The notes under the pieces are model-generated. The model was not told the DNA's origin. It did no database searches and saw only the letters and a list, made by a program, of their open reading frames with translations. Made by a program: the position numbers and the translations under genes. This document shows, in pieces, positions 36,701 to 45,764 of a stretch of 64,000 nt of DNA (position 1 is its first letter; every line of letters begins with the position of its first letter). The stretch spans positions 1 through 64,000 of the forward strand of contig JAWLEB010000005.1 of the NCBI GenBank assembly GCA_041686375.1, given 5' to 3'. Source of the stretch: JAGXLC01 sp041686375. GTDB taxonomy: Bacteria > Bacteroidota > Bacteroidia > Bacteroidales > UBA12077.

Positions 36701-37638
36701 TCCAGTCCTTCTAACCAGCCATTAATTGCCAGATGCTGCCTGTCGCGGGTTATAGTTGTGTTGAATTGATTTTTTCTACTGCTTCCATCATAATTCAACT
36801 CAATATCAGGGGAACCATAAATTTTCAGCTCGTCCGCGAACGAACGAACATCAGCCAGAGCCAGGGGCTGAAAAAGAAGTTCGGCTTTTGCCTGCAAGGG
36901 GTCTTTCATCGGCATCTGCCCGGATGACTTCAGTTCAGTGTTTTGTAGTCCCATAGCCAGACTTTGCCATCGTAATGTATCATTCGTTATTTCTACTTCT
37001 GCGGAAAAGTTGCGTAAATTAACATCCGGGGCATGTGTCAAAAGGGTAAATTTGTATAGATGCGACCGGAGTACTTCAGGTGTATAATGAAAGTCCAATG
37101 CTATTGAAGCTTTCAATTCATCCGGGATATATTCTTTGTTGTGTAATGCTTTAACCATGCTATTAATTTGTGTAATACGGATTGCCGAGACATCAATCTC
37201 TTTGAAAAAAGGTTCCCCAGAGGGGTCTTCTTTTAATTTTTCTTTTGGTACCGGTTGAATTATATTCATTACATTCCACGAAGAATCATCAAGCTGATGC
37301 GCATTTATGTCTGTTTTTCCCAGGTGAATTAGTTTAATTTTAAGTTTCTTATCGAGTAGTTCTGCAATTGAATAAGATACCCGGGCAGACTTTATATTTA
37401 CAAGCACAGTGTCTCTGTTTTCCAGGGAGATGTTATGTAGGGTAAAATCTGTAAAAATACTTCCACTTATATTGCCCACATTCAGTTCGCCCTGGATGGG
37501 TTTGTTTATCTGTCGGGACACTACCCGGCTTAAAAAATTATTCAGGCTGCCGGAATGTATCAGGGTAAGGGTCAAAACAAGCAGTGCAACAACACTTACA
37601 AGTATTATGGTTAGTATTTTAAAGCTTTTTTTTATCAT
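33793..37638 (-). CDS. tamB: TamB/DUF490-family translocation and assembly protein
   Basis: Inner-membrane-anchored protein with a very long periplasmic beta-rich groove, linked to outer-membrane biogenesis and lipid transfer. One N-terminal span (about 7-27) and then AsmA-like repeats through about 900 residues. The C-terminal DUF490 domain has YLLFGRRMENLSG, RKLRLYLSGRALQPDIRFTL, LFGDLTVNQGFYKFYGRRFRFEKGSLTFTGG and the terminal FDVIFKKSWK. Length (1281 aa) fits TamB. It lies 3 bp downstream of the TamA-like gene, so the two are one unit. Confidence 0.88.
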   Translation of the reverse strand: MIKKSFKILTIILVSVVALLVLTLTLIHSGSLNNFLSRVVSRQINKPIQGELNVGNISGSIFTDFTLHNISLENRDTVLVNIKSARVSYSIAELLDKKLKIKLIHLGKTDINAHQLDDSSWNVMNIIQPVPKEKLKEDPSGEPFFKEIDVSAIRITQINSMVKALHNKEYIPDELKASIALDFHYTPEVLRSHLYKFTLLTHAPDVNLRNFSAEVEITNDTLRWQSLAMGLQNTELKSSGQMPMKDPLQAKAELLFQPLALADVRSFADELKIYGSPDIELNYDGSSRKNQFNTTITRDRQHLAINGWLEGLDDTSSYQFDMTVKNLDAATWTEVKEHQSMISGWIKFGGTGADIKSNTANLEGNFTGPGYKKYNLDRLSLNFSKNEDKLKGFVSLGNEAGNATSRMNISDLFGNMNYVLESKIRSLDIAYFMEDTALSSNLNIDLDARGRGTDITSMKTDLFIKSQNSMLMDSSVEDFETSLHLDNGNYQFTGLQLKTPYFHFSGEGEGHINKTHRIAFAFEPYDLNPLLQPFQILDVNLHGNMTGLVTGYLDSLNFQTKLDFDEAMYDSIWVSNLSGTINGAFIDSVISGNLALSGRDIQYNDFHSDSINLSTSYAETTINNRIYYKMNDSLSSTLQANLELSDVPLLHLPSLKLNIQHQNWYGGSDTTFFAFGKDTIRANHFQISSEKQEISMHGQLAFKGSEDFSLLVRNLNLNTLSSLGKMSEPITGRLNADIHLQGTAQAPILEGLIDIDKPGIQKSQLQQIKTGFQYNNGIFELESNISDSLHNNLNAFMKVPVHLSFRDSIYVLRKDPGFMARLRIDSLNNELFNPFLEQYGIQSKGYISSRIEMTNTIDELVVDGNLQWFKGSFSHEQAGLDYDKIQLESSFSNDRLTLNQLQVHSGKGYLSSSGYIGIQPFSPELMDYFDLKINAKDFKAIDRQGVNATINSSLTVKGPYNEAKINGQLTVLESTLNADVLKAEFSKKGDDPNPPLLVQSMKDTTKEEQVELTYFTDTVNVARNEFYNNLSGNFFIKIPGQTWVRGKDMNFELKGELRAIKEGQQIDLFGDLTVNQGFYKFYGRRFRFEKGSLTFTGGREINPLVDFVVVYSFRDEEQQLRKLRLYLSGRALQPDIRFTLDDAQIEEKDAIAYLLFGRRMENLSGHQATTVEQSTLNITRNLALGKVSNAVQDALQSSLHLDVVEISGGSTWKSGKVTIGKYITDKLFLRYEQNFAFDKKSKTIDPEEIALEYQIFRSFFLQATNQRINSGFDVIFKKSWK

Positions 37639-37641
37639 TTT

Positions 37642-39447
37642 TTAAAACGCATGTCCCAGTGAAATATAAAACTGTCCTTTAGATTTTTCATTAAAAACAG
37701 GATATGCCATATCCAGCCTTACAGGGCCGATAGGGGTTTTTACCCTCAGCCCTAAACCGGCATCATAATACAGGTCATTCAGGTCAAAATGCATTGGATT
37801 TTTCCATACATTTCCGGCATCTACGAATACAGCTCCCGAGAGAATATCATAAACCGGAAAACGCAATTCCAGGCTACCTTCTAACATGGTGTTTCCTCCA
37901 ATTGCTTTCCCTTCTTTGTTTTTTGGGGAAAGACTGTGTCTTGACCAGCCCCGAAGTGAAGAACCCCCGCCGATTAAAAACCGGTCTTCAAGGGGAGTTT
38001 CTCCACCTTTTTCCAGTGGTTCAATGATTCCTCCGTGCAATTTCCCGGCGAGAACATATCCCCGGCTGACTTTTTTGTAATGCCTCGTTTCCAAAGCGAT
38101 TTTATAGTAACGATATTCTGATTGGAAACCCAGTCCCATGTAAGTATAATATCCATCAATTTTCCATCCTTTTGTGGGTTCAAAAATATTATCCGTGGAA
38201 TTTTTATTCACTCCGATGGTGATTCCGGATTTGTTGTAAGTACGCCTGTCTTTTAGGTTAAGAGTGTCAGAAAGGGTCTTGTCGATTAAATAATCATGTT
38301 CCATGGAATAAGTCAGGAAAGCAGAAAGGGTTTGGGTAAAATTCTTTTGCAATGTCAATCCTGTCCCTAGACGGTCTACCTCATAACTCTTTTCACGTTC
38401 GCGTATGAAAAACGGGTTTAGCACGAAATCCAGCTCTTTGTTAAACAGGTTTGGCTGAATAAATTTGGCATCTACGCTGACAGGAAGAAAATAGGAGCGC
38501 TTGGCTTCCAGTATCAATTTTCTTGCTCCTCCCAGGAATTGTCTCTTTATTAACTCTGAAGATACCCTGAACCTGTCTTCTGTTCCATATCCCACACCTC
38601 CTTTAAACGACCATTGCGGTAATTCGTTGAGCCGTATTAAAACTGGCATCTTTCCATTTATAACACTGTCTTTTTGTCCCCTGATAACGACGTAATTAAA
38701 GAGGCCGGTCTCAAATATTACTTCCTGCGATTTGTCCAGTTTTTCCTGCGAATATAATTCTCCGGTTTTAAAATGAAGTTTTTGCCGCAGAAAATGCTCT
38801 GATACCAAAGAATCCCCCTGGAAAGTTACATGCCCGAATGTGCTTTTCTTACCCGGAAAAACCTGAAAAGACAAATTTGCACTATGTTTTGCAGTATCAA
38901 CCTGGATATTTTTATCCACCCGCACAAAAGGGTAACCCTTATTTTTGTATGCCTGGCTTATTTGAGCCATTGCTGTGTAAACTTTTCTGTCCTCAAAACG
39001 TTCATTGACTTTCACAGGCAATTTGTTTCTTACTTCTTCAAGAATTCCGGTTTGTTTTTTACCGACTTCCCTTACTGAAGAGCTTCTAAGCATCATTGGC
39101 TTCCCTTCTTGTATTGTCAGGGCTATGGATACTTGCCTGCGTTTATCATTTACGGTCAGTTCTTTGTTAACTTGAGCATCCAGAAAACCATTCCGCTGGT
39201 AAAAACTTTTCAGCCTTTCCACATCGTTTTCCAGGATGATAGGGGAGTATTGGGGTGTCATTTTCCAGAACAGCAGATGTTCTCCTATATTCATATCCCG
39301 CGTGTTCATTTGGTCAAATAGCAGACTGTTATCCAGGGTTACGTTGCCCTGTATTTCAATTTTTTTTATTTGATAATCCACCTGTCCCCAAACCTGTATG
39401 ACCGGAAACAATAAAAAGATAAGGATATATTTCTTCAAATTTATCAT
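37642..39447 (-). CDS. tamA: TamA/BamA-family outer-membrane protein (POTRA plus Omp85 barrel)
   Basis: Outer-membrane barrel with N-terminal POTRA domains. From ATG 39447 a signal peptide (MINLKKYILIFLLFPVIQVW) is visible; the ATG at 39468 adds seven residues and looks less likely. POTRA-like repeats run through about residue 280. The bacterial surface antigen barrel occupies about 300-600 and ends in GHAF with a C-terminal Phe. The lid/strand motif GGGSSLRGWSR near 505 and the end segment PIGPVRLDMAYP are family marks. Paired with tamB, it is best read as TamA. Confidence 0.88.
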   Translation of the reverse strand: MINLKKYILIFLLFPVIQVWGQVDYQIKKIEIQGNVTLDNSLLFDQMNTRDMNIGEHLLFWKMTPQYSPIILENDVERLKSFYQRNGFLDAQVNKELTVNDKRRQVSIALTIQEGKPMMLRSSSVREVGKKQTGILEEVRNKLPVKVNERFEDRKVYTAMAQISQAYKNKGYPFVRVDKNIQVDTAKHSANLSFQVFPGKKSTFGHVTFQGDSLVSEHFLRQKLHFKTGELYSQEKLDKSQEVIFETGLFNYVVIRGQKDSVINGKMPVLIRLNELPQWSFKGGVGYGTEDRFRVSSELIKRQFLGGARKLILEAKRSYFLPVSVDAKFIQPNLFNKELDFVLNPFFIREREKSYEVDRLGTGLTLQKNFTQTLSAFLTYSMEHDYLIDKTLSDTLNLKDRRTYNKSGITIGVNKNSTDNIFEPTKGWKIDGYYTYMGLGFQSEYRYYKIALETRHYKKVSRGYVLAGKLHGGIIEPLEKGGETPLEDRFLIGGGSSLRGWSRHSLSPKNKEGKAIGGNTMLEGSLELRFPVYDILSGAVFVDAGNVWKNPMHFDLNDLYYDAGLGLRVKTPIGPVRLDMAYPVFNEKSKGQFYISLGHAF

Positions 39448-39683
39448 CACTTTGAGACTCTTAAACAAAGATAAGATATTTGAGGTTTAAAATGTTTATT
39501 TGTTATTCTTTCAGGTTTTATATTTCTTCATTTTTGGTGCTTCTGTGAATCTTTTTAATCTGCGTTTATCCGTTTCATCTGCATCATCCGTGTTCTATTA
39601 AAGAACGCAGACAACCCGAATTTTTGTAATACAATTGTCACCTGATTTATTCATCCTTTGTAGCTTCAGAAAAGGAGGACTAC

Positions 39684-40670
39684 TTACTGCTGACACTTTT
39701 TCCTGAAATCATCCCGCTCCTCTCTTAAGTCGAGGAATGGATATTTTTTCATCAATTCTTCCGTTTTTTTCGCTTGTTTTTCCAAAAACGCCCTATGTTC
39801 TTTTGAATCCGGTTTGAACGGCCTGTGTTCCCTGGCTTTTTGAATTTTTTCCACTTCTTTCATTATGCCACGGGAAGACGGGTCGATATATGTATCTGAA
39901 AACCTTTCCCAGATATATTGTATACCGGTTTTGTTGAGGTGTGCCATATCTTCCGCGTAGAAACGGTAATCTCTCAGCTCATCCATCATAATTTCATAGG
40001 AAGGAAAGTATTTTATCTCCGGAAATCGGTCTAATAGTCTGTGTACATTGATAATGAGATTGGACTTGCTCTTTTGATTTTCCACAAGCCCGTCTTTTAA
40101 GTGCCGTACTGGGCTGACAGTGAACAGTATCCTTATATTTGGGTTAAACCGGTAAAGCTCGTGGATGAGCGCAGTGTAACTATCAAGTATATTTTCCACA
40201 GGCAGGAAAACCCTCTCGAAATACTTTGCCGGCAGCTTGTGGCAGTTGGCTACTATCATGCCATTATTTTTCAGCCTGTATGCCCATGAGGTGCCAAAAG
40301 TGATTGTCAGCAGGTCGGTGCTTGCCAGCCATGCCGAAGCTTGCTGGATGGAACCAACAATATTTTCGTACACTTTTTCTTTGTCCGGACCGGAAAAACC
40401 TGTGCCATGGTAAAAGCTTATCCACAGGTCGTTATGTTGTCGGAAGTCTTCCATTGTAATCTTTCTGCTGCCCATCAGGATTTCCAGCGAATTTTTTACG
40501 GATACAGGATTATACAGGACTCCAAAAGGATTGACCGTTGCGGGAAACTTATAAAATTTAAGCTGATTACCCACATTATTACTGAAACACGACCCCAGCA
40601 GAAGCGTTTGTTTCTTATAACTGATTTTGAATTCAGATTCGGGTATGTGAACCGGTGTACGAAATTCCAT
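39684..40670 (-). CDS. GSCFA-domain protein
   Basis: A 328-aa protein of the GSCFA family, common in Bacteroidota. The name-giving motif appears as LLGSCFSNNVG (Gly26-Ser27-Cys28), with PFGVLYNPVS, LTITFGTSWAYR, NCHKLPA and TVSPVRHLKDG, then YFPSYEIMMDELRDYRFY and DMAHLNKTG. The fold is probably SGNH-hydrolase-like, so an esterase or acyl-transfer role is possible (inference). It starts 6 bp after the end of the alpha/beta hydrolase gene, so the two form an operon. Confidence 0.9.
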   Translation of the reverse strand: MEFRTPVHIPESEFKISYKKQTLLLGSCFSNNVGNQLKFYKFPATVNPFGVLYNPVSVKNSLEILMGSRKITMEDFRQHNDLWISFYHGTGFSGPDKEKVYENIVGSIQQASAWLASTDLLTITFGTSWAYRLKNNGMIVANCHKLPAKYFERVFLPVENILDSYTALIHELYRFNPNIRILFTVSPVRHLKDGLVENQKSKSNLIINVHRLLDRFPEIKYFPSYEIMMDELRDYRFYAEDMAHLNKTGIQYIWERFSDTYIDPSSRGIMKEVEKIQKAREHRPFKPDSKEHRAFLEKQAKKTEELMKKYPFLDLREERDDFRKKCQQ

Positions 40671-40676
40671 TTTCGT

Positions 40677-41522
40677 TTATTTGTTAATGATTTTTATATT
40701 CATCCATTCCATGATTTTATCAAATACCGCATCGTTGTTGATTTCATTATGCAGTTCATGGTAATAGTCCGTCCATTTTACAAATGTAATATCAGCGCCT
40801 GTGTTTTTTGCCTTTTTTGCAAACTTTTCACTTGTCCTCCAGGAAGTTACCAAGTCTCCTGTTCCATGCATGAGCAGAATAGGTATAGTAATTTTGCCTG
40901 CATTTTTTATGGCGCGCCGGGCAGCTTTTTCACTTCCAAAAAACAGTTGCGGAGTGATAAAACTGTGCGTCAGGGGATCTTTTTCGTAATCGATGACAAC
41001 CTGCGGGTCATGAGAGAGCATGTTGATATCCAGTTTGCTGTCGTTGATGAAACGTGGCGCTATTAATCTCAGGATGCGTGCGAAAAGAACAGTGATGGTT
41101 TTCGGTTTTGTTACCAGCTTCAGCCAAGGCGAAGTTGAGATAACACCTGCCAGGGAGTGTTTTCGCCAGAGTGCGTAATTAAGAACCATGTTGCCACCAA
41201 GACTTTGCCCGTAGATAACCACAGGTTTCCCATCCGGATTGTTAATCTCTTCGATGCAGCTTTCTATATCATCCAGCAGGTAACTGTAAGCCGGAGTGTG
41301 ACCCCTGATGCCTTCTGTGTTCCCGTGTCCCCTGTAATCCATGGCATATACTTCTATTTCCTGCCGAACAAATCGTTCCGCCCAGTGGACATACCTTCCG
41401 GAATGCTCACTGAATCCATGTACCAATACGACAATGGCTTTAGCATTTTTTTCGGGCTGAAAATGCCTGATAAATAACTTTGGGCCATCCCTGGCTGCCA
41501 GGTAATATTCCTGTCTGTTCAT
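40677..41522 (-). CDS. Lysophospholipase/monoacylglycerol-lipase-like alpha/beta hydrolase
   Basis: A 281-aa serine hydrolase. Oxyanion motif LVHGFSEHSGRY, nucleophile Ser107 in YGQSLGG, acid residue in HGTGDLVTS, and catalytic His in YYHELHNE. These, with the capping region of about 130-210, match the monoglyceride lipase/lysophospholipase family. No signal peptide, so cytosolic. It is upstream of and cotranscribed with the GSCFA gene. Substrate, a mono-acyl lipid, is inferred from the family. Confidence 0.87.
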   Translation of the reverse strand: MNRQEYYLAARDGPKLFIRHFQPEKNAKAIVVLVHGFSEHSGRYVHWAERFVRQEIEVYAMDYRGHGNTEGIRGHTPAYSYLLDDIESCIEEINNPDGKPVVIYGQSLGGNMVLNYALWRKHSLAGVISTSPWLKLVTKPKTITVLFARILRLIAPRFINDSKLDINMLSHDPQVVIDYEKDPLTHSFITPQLFFGSEKAARRAIKNAGKITIPILLMHGTGDLVTSWRTSEKFAKKAKNTGADITFVKWTDYYHELHNEINNDAVFDKIMEWMNIKIINK

Positions 41523-41607
41523 ATTAAAACCTTTAAGGACTAAAGTAAGAATTTTTACTCACATCGCTAAATTGCACCATAATATTTTTCGCACGGGAAT
41601 ATTTTTG

Positions 41608-41615
41608 TAAATTTG
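41608..41615 (+). promoter_or_regulatory. Putative -7 promoter box of tRNA-Arg
   Basis: TAAATTTG matches TAnnTTTG, ending 9 bp before the tRNA 5' end at 41625; an overlapping second candidate is TATTTTTG at 41600-41607. Confidence 0.5.
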
Positions 41616-41624
41616 CACTCCGTT

Positions 41625-41697
41625 GGCCCGGTAGTTTAATGGATAGAACACCAGACTTCGGATCTGGGTGTTGGGGGTTCGAGTCCTCCCCGGGTCA
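41625..41697 (+). tRNA. tRNA-Arg (anticodon TCG)
   Basis: A 73-nt cloverleaf. Acceptor GGCCCGG pairs with CCGGGTC (41690-41696); D arm GTTT/GAAC; anticodon stem CCAGA/TCTGG with loop CTTCGGA, anticodon TCG, which reads CGA and wobble codons; T arm GGGGG/CCTCC with TTCGAGT loop. CCA is not encoded. The DNA just downstream carries an hsdM relic, consistent with an integration site. Confidence 0.93.
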
Positions 41698-42182
41698 CAG
41701 ATTTTTTTAACTTCCTCCTTTCTTTATGAAAGTATTTTAGCGTATAAAAATTATTTTCTTAAGCCAATTTAACTTTTTTGCAGTGTTGGCTAAATATAGA
41801 AACAACAACAAACAAGAACCCCTGGAAAAGCAACTTTGGAAAGCAGCAGACAAGTGGCGAAAATATATCGATGCATCGGAATACAAGCATGTGGTGATGG
41901 ATTTGATTTTCCTGTGTTACATTTTTAAGGTAACTTTCCTAAAGCTCTGAAACGTCTTTTGCTTTTTGAGGTGAATTTTTTTTACAAAAAGGGATTCTTG
42001 TAAGTTAAAAAAAAAAAAATCTTAGATTTGGCATCACAAATATATTTAGTCAAGTTTTATAAACAGCTTTTTAAAACTTGACAGATAAAAATTTTAACTG
42101 CGATGTACGGTGATATATAGAAAGTTATAATGAAATAAGGGTCATTCGTGTAAAATAAAAATTATTTAAAATTTACAGATAT
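41698..42182. other. 485-bp region between tRNA-Arg and the secreted protease
   Basis: Holds the hsdM relic (41783-41950); the rest is AT-rich, including a run of 13 A at 42008-42020. No promoter with both elements was seen. Confidence 0.6.
41783..41950 (+). pseudogene. Relic of type I restriction-modification hsdM (N-terminus only)
   Basis: An open frame from GTG 41783 (or TTG 41786) to TGA 41948-41950 encodes a 55-residue fragment. It contains LEKQLWKAADKWRKYIDASEYKHV and VMDLIFLCYIF, which match the start of the methylase subunit HsdM (usual pattern LWxAADxLRxxIDASEYKxVVLGLIFLKYIS). Full HsdM is about 500 aa, so about 90% is missing. No hsdS or hsdR lies near. Located 85 bp from the 3' end of tRNA-Arg. 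Confidence 0.82.
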
Positions 42183-45100
42183 ATGAAAATCACAGTTAAA
42201 ATCACATTTATTCTATTTCTTTTACTTTTTGGGATTGGCCTGCTCTCAACAGAAGCACAAGTAAAAGTTAGAAAAATGAATCCAGATGAGTTTAAAAAAT
42301 TCAAACAAAAAGTAGGAGTTTACCAGGAAGGGAAAAATTATAACGAAATAATCAATGGGCATGGTACCGGCCTACGACCCCCTACTGAAGAGGAATGGGA
42401 AGAAATGAAAGACAAACCCTTTTTGATTGAAGAATACAAGGGAAAAGATAAGGAAGAAAAAGACATTCCGGATAGTTTTGATAATTCTGATTTCAAGTGG
42501 TTTCCACCTGTGGGTGATCAAGGCAGTGAAGGCTCCTGTGTGTCCTGGGCTTGTGGATATTATACTAAAACTTTTCAGGAAGCTCATGAACACGATTGGG
42601 ATCTCTCTGACTGTGATTGGACAGGTGGCTCCGCAGGACAACCGGATGAAGCTTACCATGATAAAATATTCAGTCCTGATTTTATTTACCATCTGGTAAA
42701 TGGTGGAGAAGATAATGGTTCGTTTTATTCGGATAATATGAATTTATTAGAAAATATTGGATGTGGTACCTGGGATAAAATGCCTTATGATACTGCTGTT
42801 TGTACGTCTTGGCCATCACAAGCAGCTTGGCGTGAAGCTCCTTTATATCGATCCAAAACTGGTTATCAAAGTATGAATGTTCGTACCGATGATGGATTGC
42901 AAAACCTAAAACAGCTAATTGCCGATACAAATCTTGCCGTTATCAGTATTGAATCAGGTCAATATTCGGATTTAACTCACAACGATTTGTGGACTGTTGA
43001 GAATTATACAAACCCCTCAACAACCCATGCCAATACCATTGTAGGATACGATGACAATTACGGGCCTTACACGGAAAACGGAGAAACACGTTATGGCGCA
43101 TTTAAAGTGGTCAATTCCTGGGGTAAAGAATGGCGCGATGATGGCTTTTTTTATATTTCTTACGAATGTATGAAAAATCGAATTGGACATATATATTTTT
43201 ATGAGAATTTATTGAATTATTCTCCGGAAATATTGGCTGTGTTCAACATTCAGCATAATATAAGTGAGGAATGTGAGATAGGCTTCGGTATTGGAGATAC
43301 ATCATCCCCTGAAGAAATAAAAACAATGCAAAAAAATTATGAGAAGAAGTGGGGAAGTATTCCTTTTCCAACAGACAATATGGCTTTAGACATCACGGAA
43401 CTTGGATCCAATACTGATGATGGTTTCATCAAATTCTTCACTGAGGTAATAGATAAAGGAACTACAACAACAGGTCAAATTGATTTTTTTTCTATCGAAA
43501 TCTATGAAGATTATAGCTCTGGAAATCCAAAATCTGTTTATATATCCGATGACACAATAGTCAACACGGTTAATAATAGTCCAGTTTATGCACGTATTGA
43601 AGATAGTGAGCCTCCAACAGCACCAAGCAACCTTTCTTCTTATAATATTACAGACTCTAGTGCATATCTAAGTTGGAATGAGTCTTCTGATAACGTCGTT
43701 GTTGACCATTATATAGTATTCCAGGATGGAAGTTCAATAGGTACTACTTCCGATACTTCTTATAATGTAGCAGGGCTATCTACTGGATCGAATCACACAT
43801 TTACTGTAAAAGCAAAAGATGCTACTGGTAATGTATCTGATGCAAGTAATGCTTTTGATGTTACAATCCAGGACGCGATGGCATTTGAAGTCAACACTAA
43901 ACACTCTGAAGGAACCGATGTTACGATACCTTTGAATGGAAATGTAGATGTAACAGTTTATTGGGGTGATGGCAACTATAGTACTTTTACCACTTCAGGA
44001 AATAAAACTCATACCTATGCAGAAGAAGGAAACTACACAATAAATATTACCGGAACACTCGAAAAATATGGCGATACTGGTTGGGATGGTAATAATTTTA
44101 ATGATTATCCCAATGCTGACAAGCTTGATAAAGTTACTGATTTTGGTGATTTAGGCTTGACCAGTTTAGAAGGAGCCTATAATGGAGCTTCTAATCTTTC
44201 CAAAGTACCTGACCAATTGCCATCTTCTGTTACTGATATGTCTTTAATGTTTCGTAATGCCACTTCTTTTAATCAGGATATAGGAGATTGGGATGTCAGT
44301 GATGTTACAGATATGAGTTATATGTTTTATCATGCGGAGTCTTTTAATCAGGATATTGGAAGTTGGGATGTAGGGAGTGTTGAAGATATAAAGGGCATGT
44401 TTGCTTATACTTCTTTTAATCAGGACATTGGAGATTGGGATGTCAGTGATGTTGCAGATATGAGTGATATGTTTCTTGGTATAACTTTATCCACAGCATA
44501 TTATAACAACTTGCTGATAGGATGGTCTGAACAGGAGTTGCAAAGCAATGTGAATTTCCATGGAGGCGATAGCAAGTATTCGCCTGGGGATGCTGAAGAT
44601 GCCAGGACAATGCTCACAGACGACCCCAATAATTGGAATATTACAGATGGCGGAGTGTCAGAACTTGCTGCGGTTATCACTCGTGAAGTATCTGAGATTT
44701 CAGATACAACAGCAATTTCGGGTGGTGAAGTGACTGCCGATGGTGGGTATGATATAACAGCCTGTGGTATAGTATGGCATACAGAGCCTAATCCTACTCT
44801 TGATGAAAAAATAGGGTATACTGAAGATGGAGATGAGTTGGGAAGTTTTACAAGTAATATTGATAACCTTGATGTGCCAGCCACTTATTATGTACGTGCT
44901 TATGCCACTGATCAAAACGGAACTGAGTATGGGGGCCAAATTCAATTTAAAACTACCCTAGAACTAATAATAAGTGGAGATTTTACGGCTAAAAATAAAG
45001 TTTATGACGGCACTGCTATTGCAGCAATTGATAAAAACAACCTAAACCTTAACGGTAAAATCTCTGAATATGAAAATGTGTCGCTTACCAATTTTAATGT

Positions 45101-45764
45101 TGAGTTTGAAGATGCAAAGGTTAGTGATAATAAAACGGTTTCAATTGTTAGTGCTGAACTAAATGGCGCTGATGATGATAAGTATACGTTATTTCTTACC
45201 GGCGCACCAACAACGGAAGCAGACATCACTCATAAAAAGCTTACCATAACAGGTTCTTTCACAGTATATGACAAAGAATATGACGGTACAGCCTCAGCAG
45301 AGATTGAACAAAACGAATTGGAACTGGAAGGAGTTATCGGTGATGATGTTGTTGAATTGGTTGATGTTGTTGCAGAATTTGAAGAGGCCGAGGCAGATGA
45401 TGACATTGCTGTTGTCATAGAGGAAGCAAGCCTCGATGGCGAAGATAAAGATAATTATGCATTATCCCTGGAAGGAGCCCCAACTACAACAGCTACAATA
45501 AGTGAAGTAACAAGTATTAATGAGATAACTGAAGCTAACATAGCTGTTTACCCCAATCCTGCCCGGGAAAATGTCAATATTAAAGCTGGCAGCAAGATAG
45601 ACAGAATTGTAATTGTAGATATGTCTGGAATGGTGATTTATGACAAGATGATAAAAGGTACGAAAAGCCGTATTTCGACAACAGATATTGATACAGGTTT
45701 ATATATTTTACGTGTTTATACAGATAAAGGAGTTTTTCAGAAAAAACTCCAGATTCAGAAATAA
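42183..45764 (+). CDS. Secreted multidomain papain-like protease with Fn3, BspA-like, YDG and T9SS sorting domains
   Basis: A 1193-aa exported protein. Signal peptide about 1-26; a short pro-region; then a C1A (papain-like) peptidase at about 92-340 with Cys119 in GSCVSWA, His282 in TTHANTIVGYDD and Asn311 in VVNSWGKEWRDDGFF, the full triad. Next: Fn3-like domain about 477-565, PKD-like YWGDGNY near 593, BspA/DUF285-type repeats about 690-770 (three FNQDIGDWDV-type units), another Fn3-like region about 830-925, two YDG repeats at about 930-1120, and a type A T9SS sorting domain from about 1122 (YPNPARENV). Expected path: Sec to periplasm, then T9SS to the cell surface. It stands alone with its own terminator. 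Confidence 0.92.
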   Translation: MKITVKITFILFLLLFGIGLLSTEAQVKVRKMNPDEFKKFKQKVGVYQEGKNYNEIINGHGTGLRPPTEEEWEEMKDKPFLIEEYKGKDKEEKDIPDSFDNSDFKWFPPVGDQGSEGSCVSWACGYYTKTFQEAHEHDWDLSDCDWTGGSAGQPDEAYHDKIFSPDFIYHLVNGGEDNGSFYSDNMNLLENIGCGTWDKMPYDTAVCTSWPSQAAWREAPLYRSKTGYQSMNVRTDDGLQNLKQLIADTNLAVISIESGQYSDLTHNDLWTVENYTNPSTTHANTIVGYDDNYGPYTENGETRYGAFKVVNSWGKEWRDDGFFYISYECMKNRIGHIYFYENLLNYSPEILAVFNIQHNISEECEIGFGIGDTSSPEEIKTMQKNYEKKWGSIPFPTDNMALDITELGSNTDDGFIKFFTEVIDKGTTTTGQIDFFSIEIYEDYSSGNPKSVYISDDTIVNTVNNSPVYARIEDSEPPTAPSNLSSYNITDSSAYLSWNESSDNVVVDHYIVFQDGSSIGTTSDTSYNVAGLSTGSNHTFTVKAKDATGNVSDASNAFDVTIQDAMAFEVNTKHSEGTDVTIPLNGNVDVTVYWGDGNYSTFTTSGNKTHTYAEEGNYTINITGTLEKYGDTGWDGNNFNDYPNADKLDKVTDFGDLGLTSLEGAYNGASNLSKVPDQLPSSVTDMSLMFRNATSFNQDIGDWDVSDVTDMSYMFYHAESFNQDIGSWDVGSVEDIKGMFAYTSFNQDIGDWDVSDVADMSDMFLGITLSTAYYNNLLIGWSEQELQSNVNFHGGDSKYSPGDAEDARTMLTDDPNNWNITDGGVSELAAVITREVSEISDTTAISGGEVTADGGYDITACGIVWHTEPNPTLDEKIGYTEDGDELGSFTSNIDNLDVPATYYVRAYATDQNGTEYGGQIQFKTTLELIISGDFTAKNKVYDGTAIAAIDKNNLNLNGKISEYENVSLTNFNVEFEDAKVSDNKTVSIVSAELNGADDDKYTLFLTGAPTTEADITHKKLTITGSFTVYDKEYDGTASAEIEQNELELEGVIGDDVVELVDVVAEFEEAEADDDIAVVIEEASLDGEDKDNYALSLEGAPTTTATISEVTSINEITEANIAVYPNPARENVNIKAGSKIDRIVIVDMSGMVIYDKMIKGTKSRISTTDIDTGLYILRVYTDKGVFQKKLQIQK

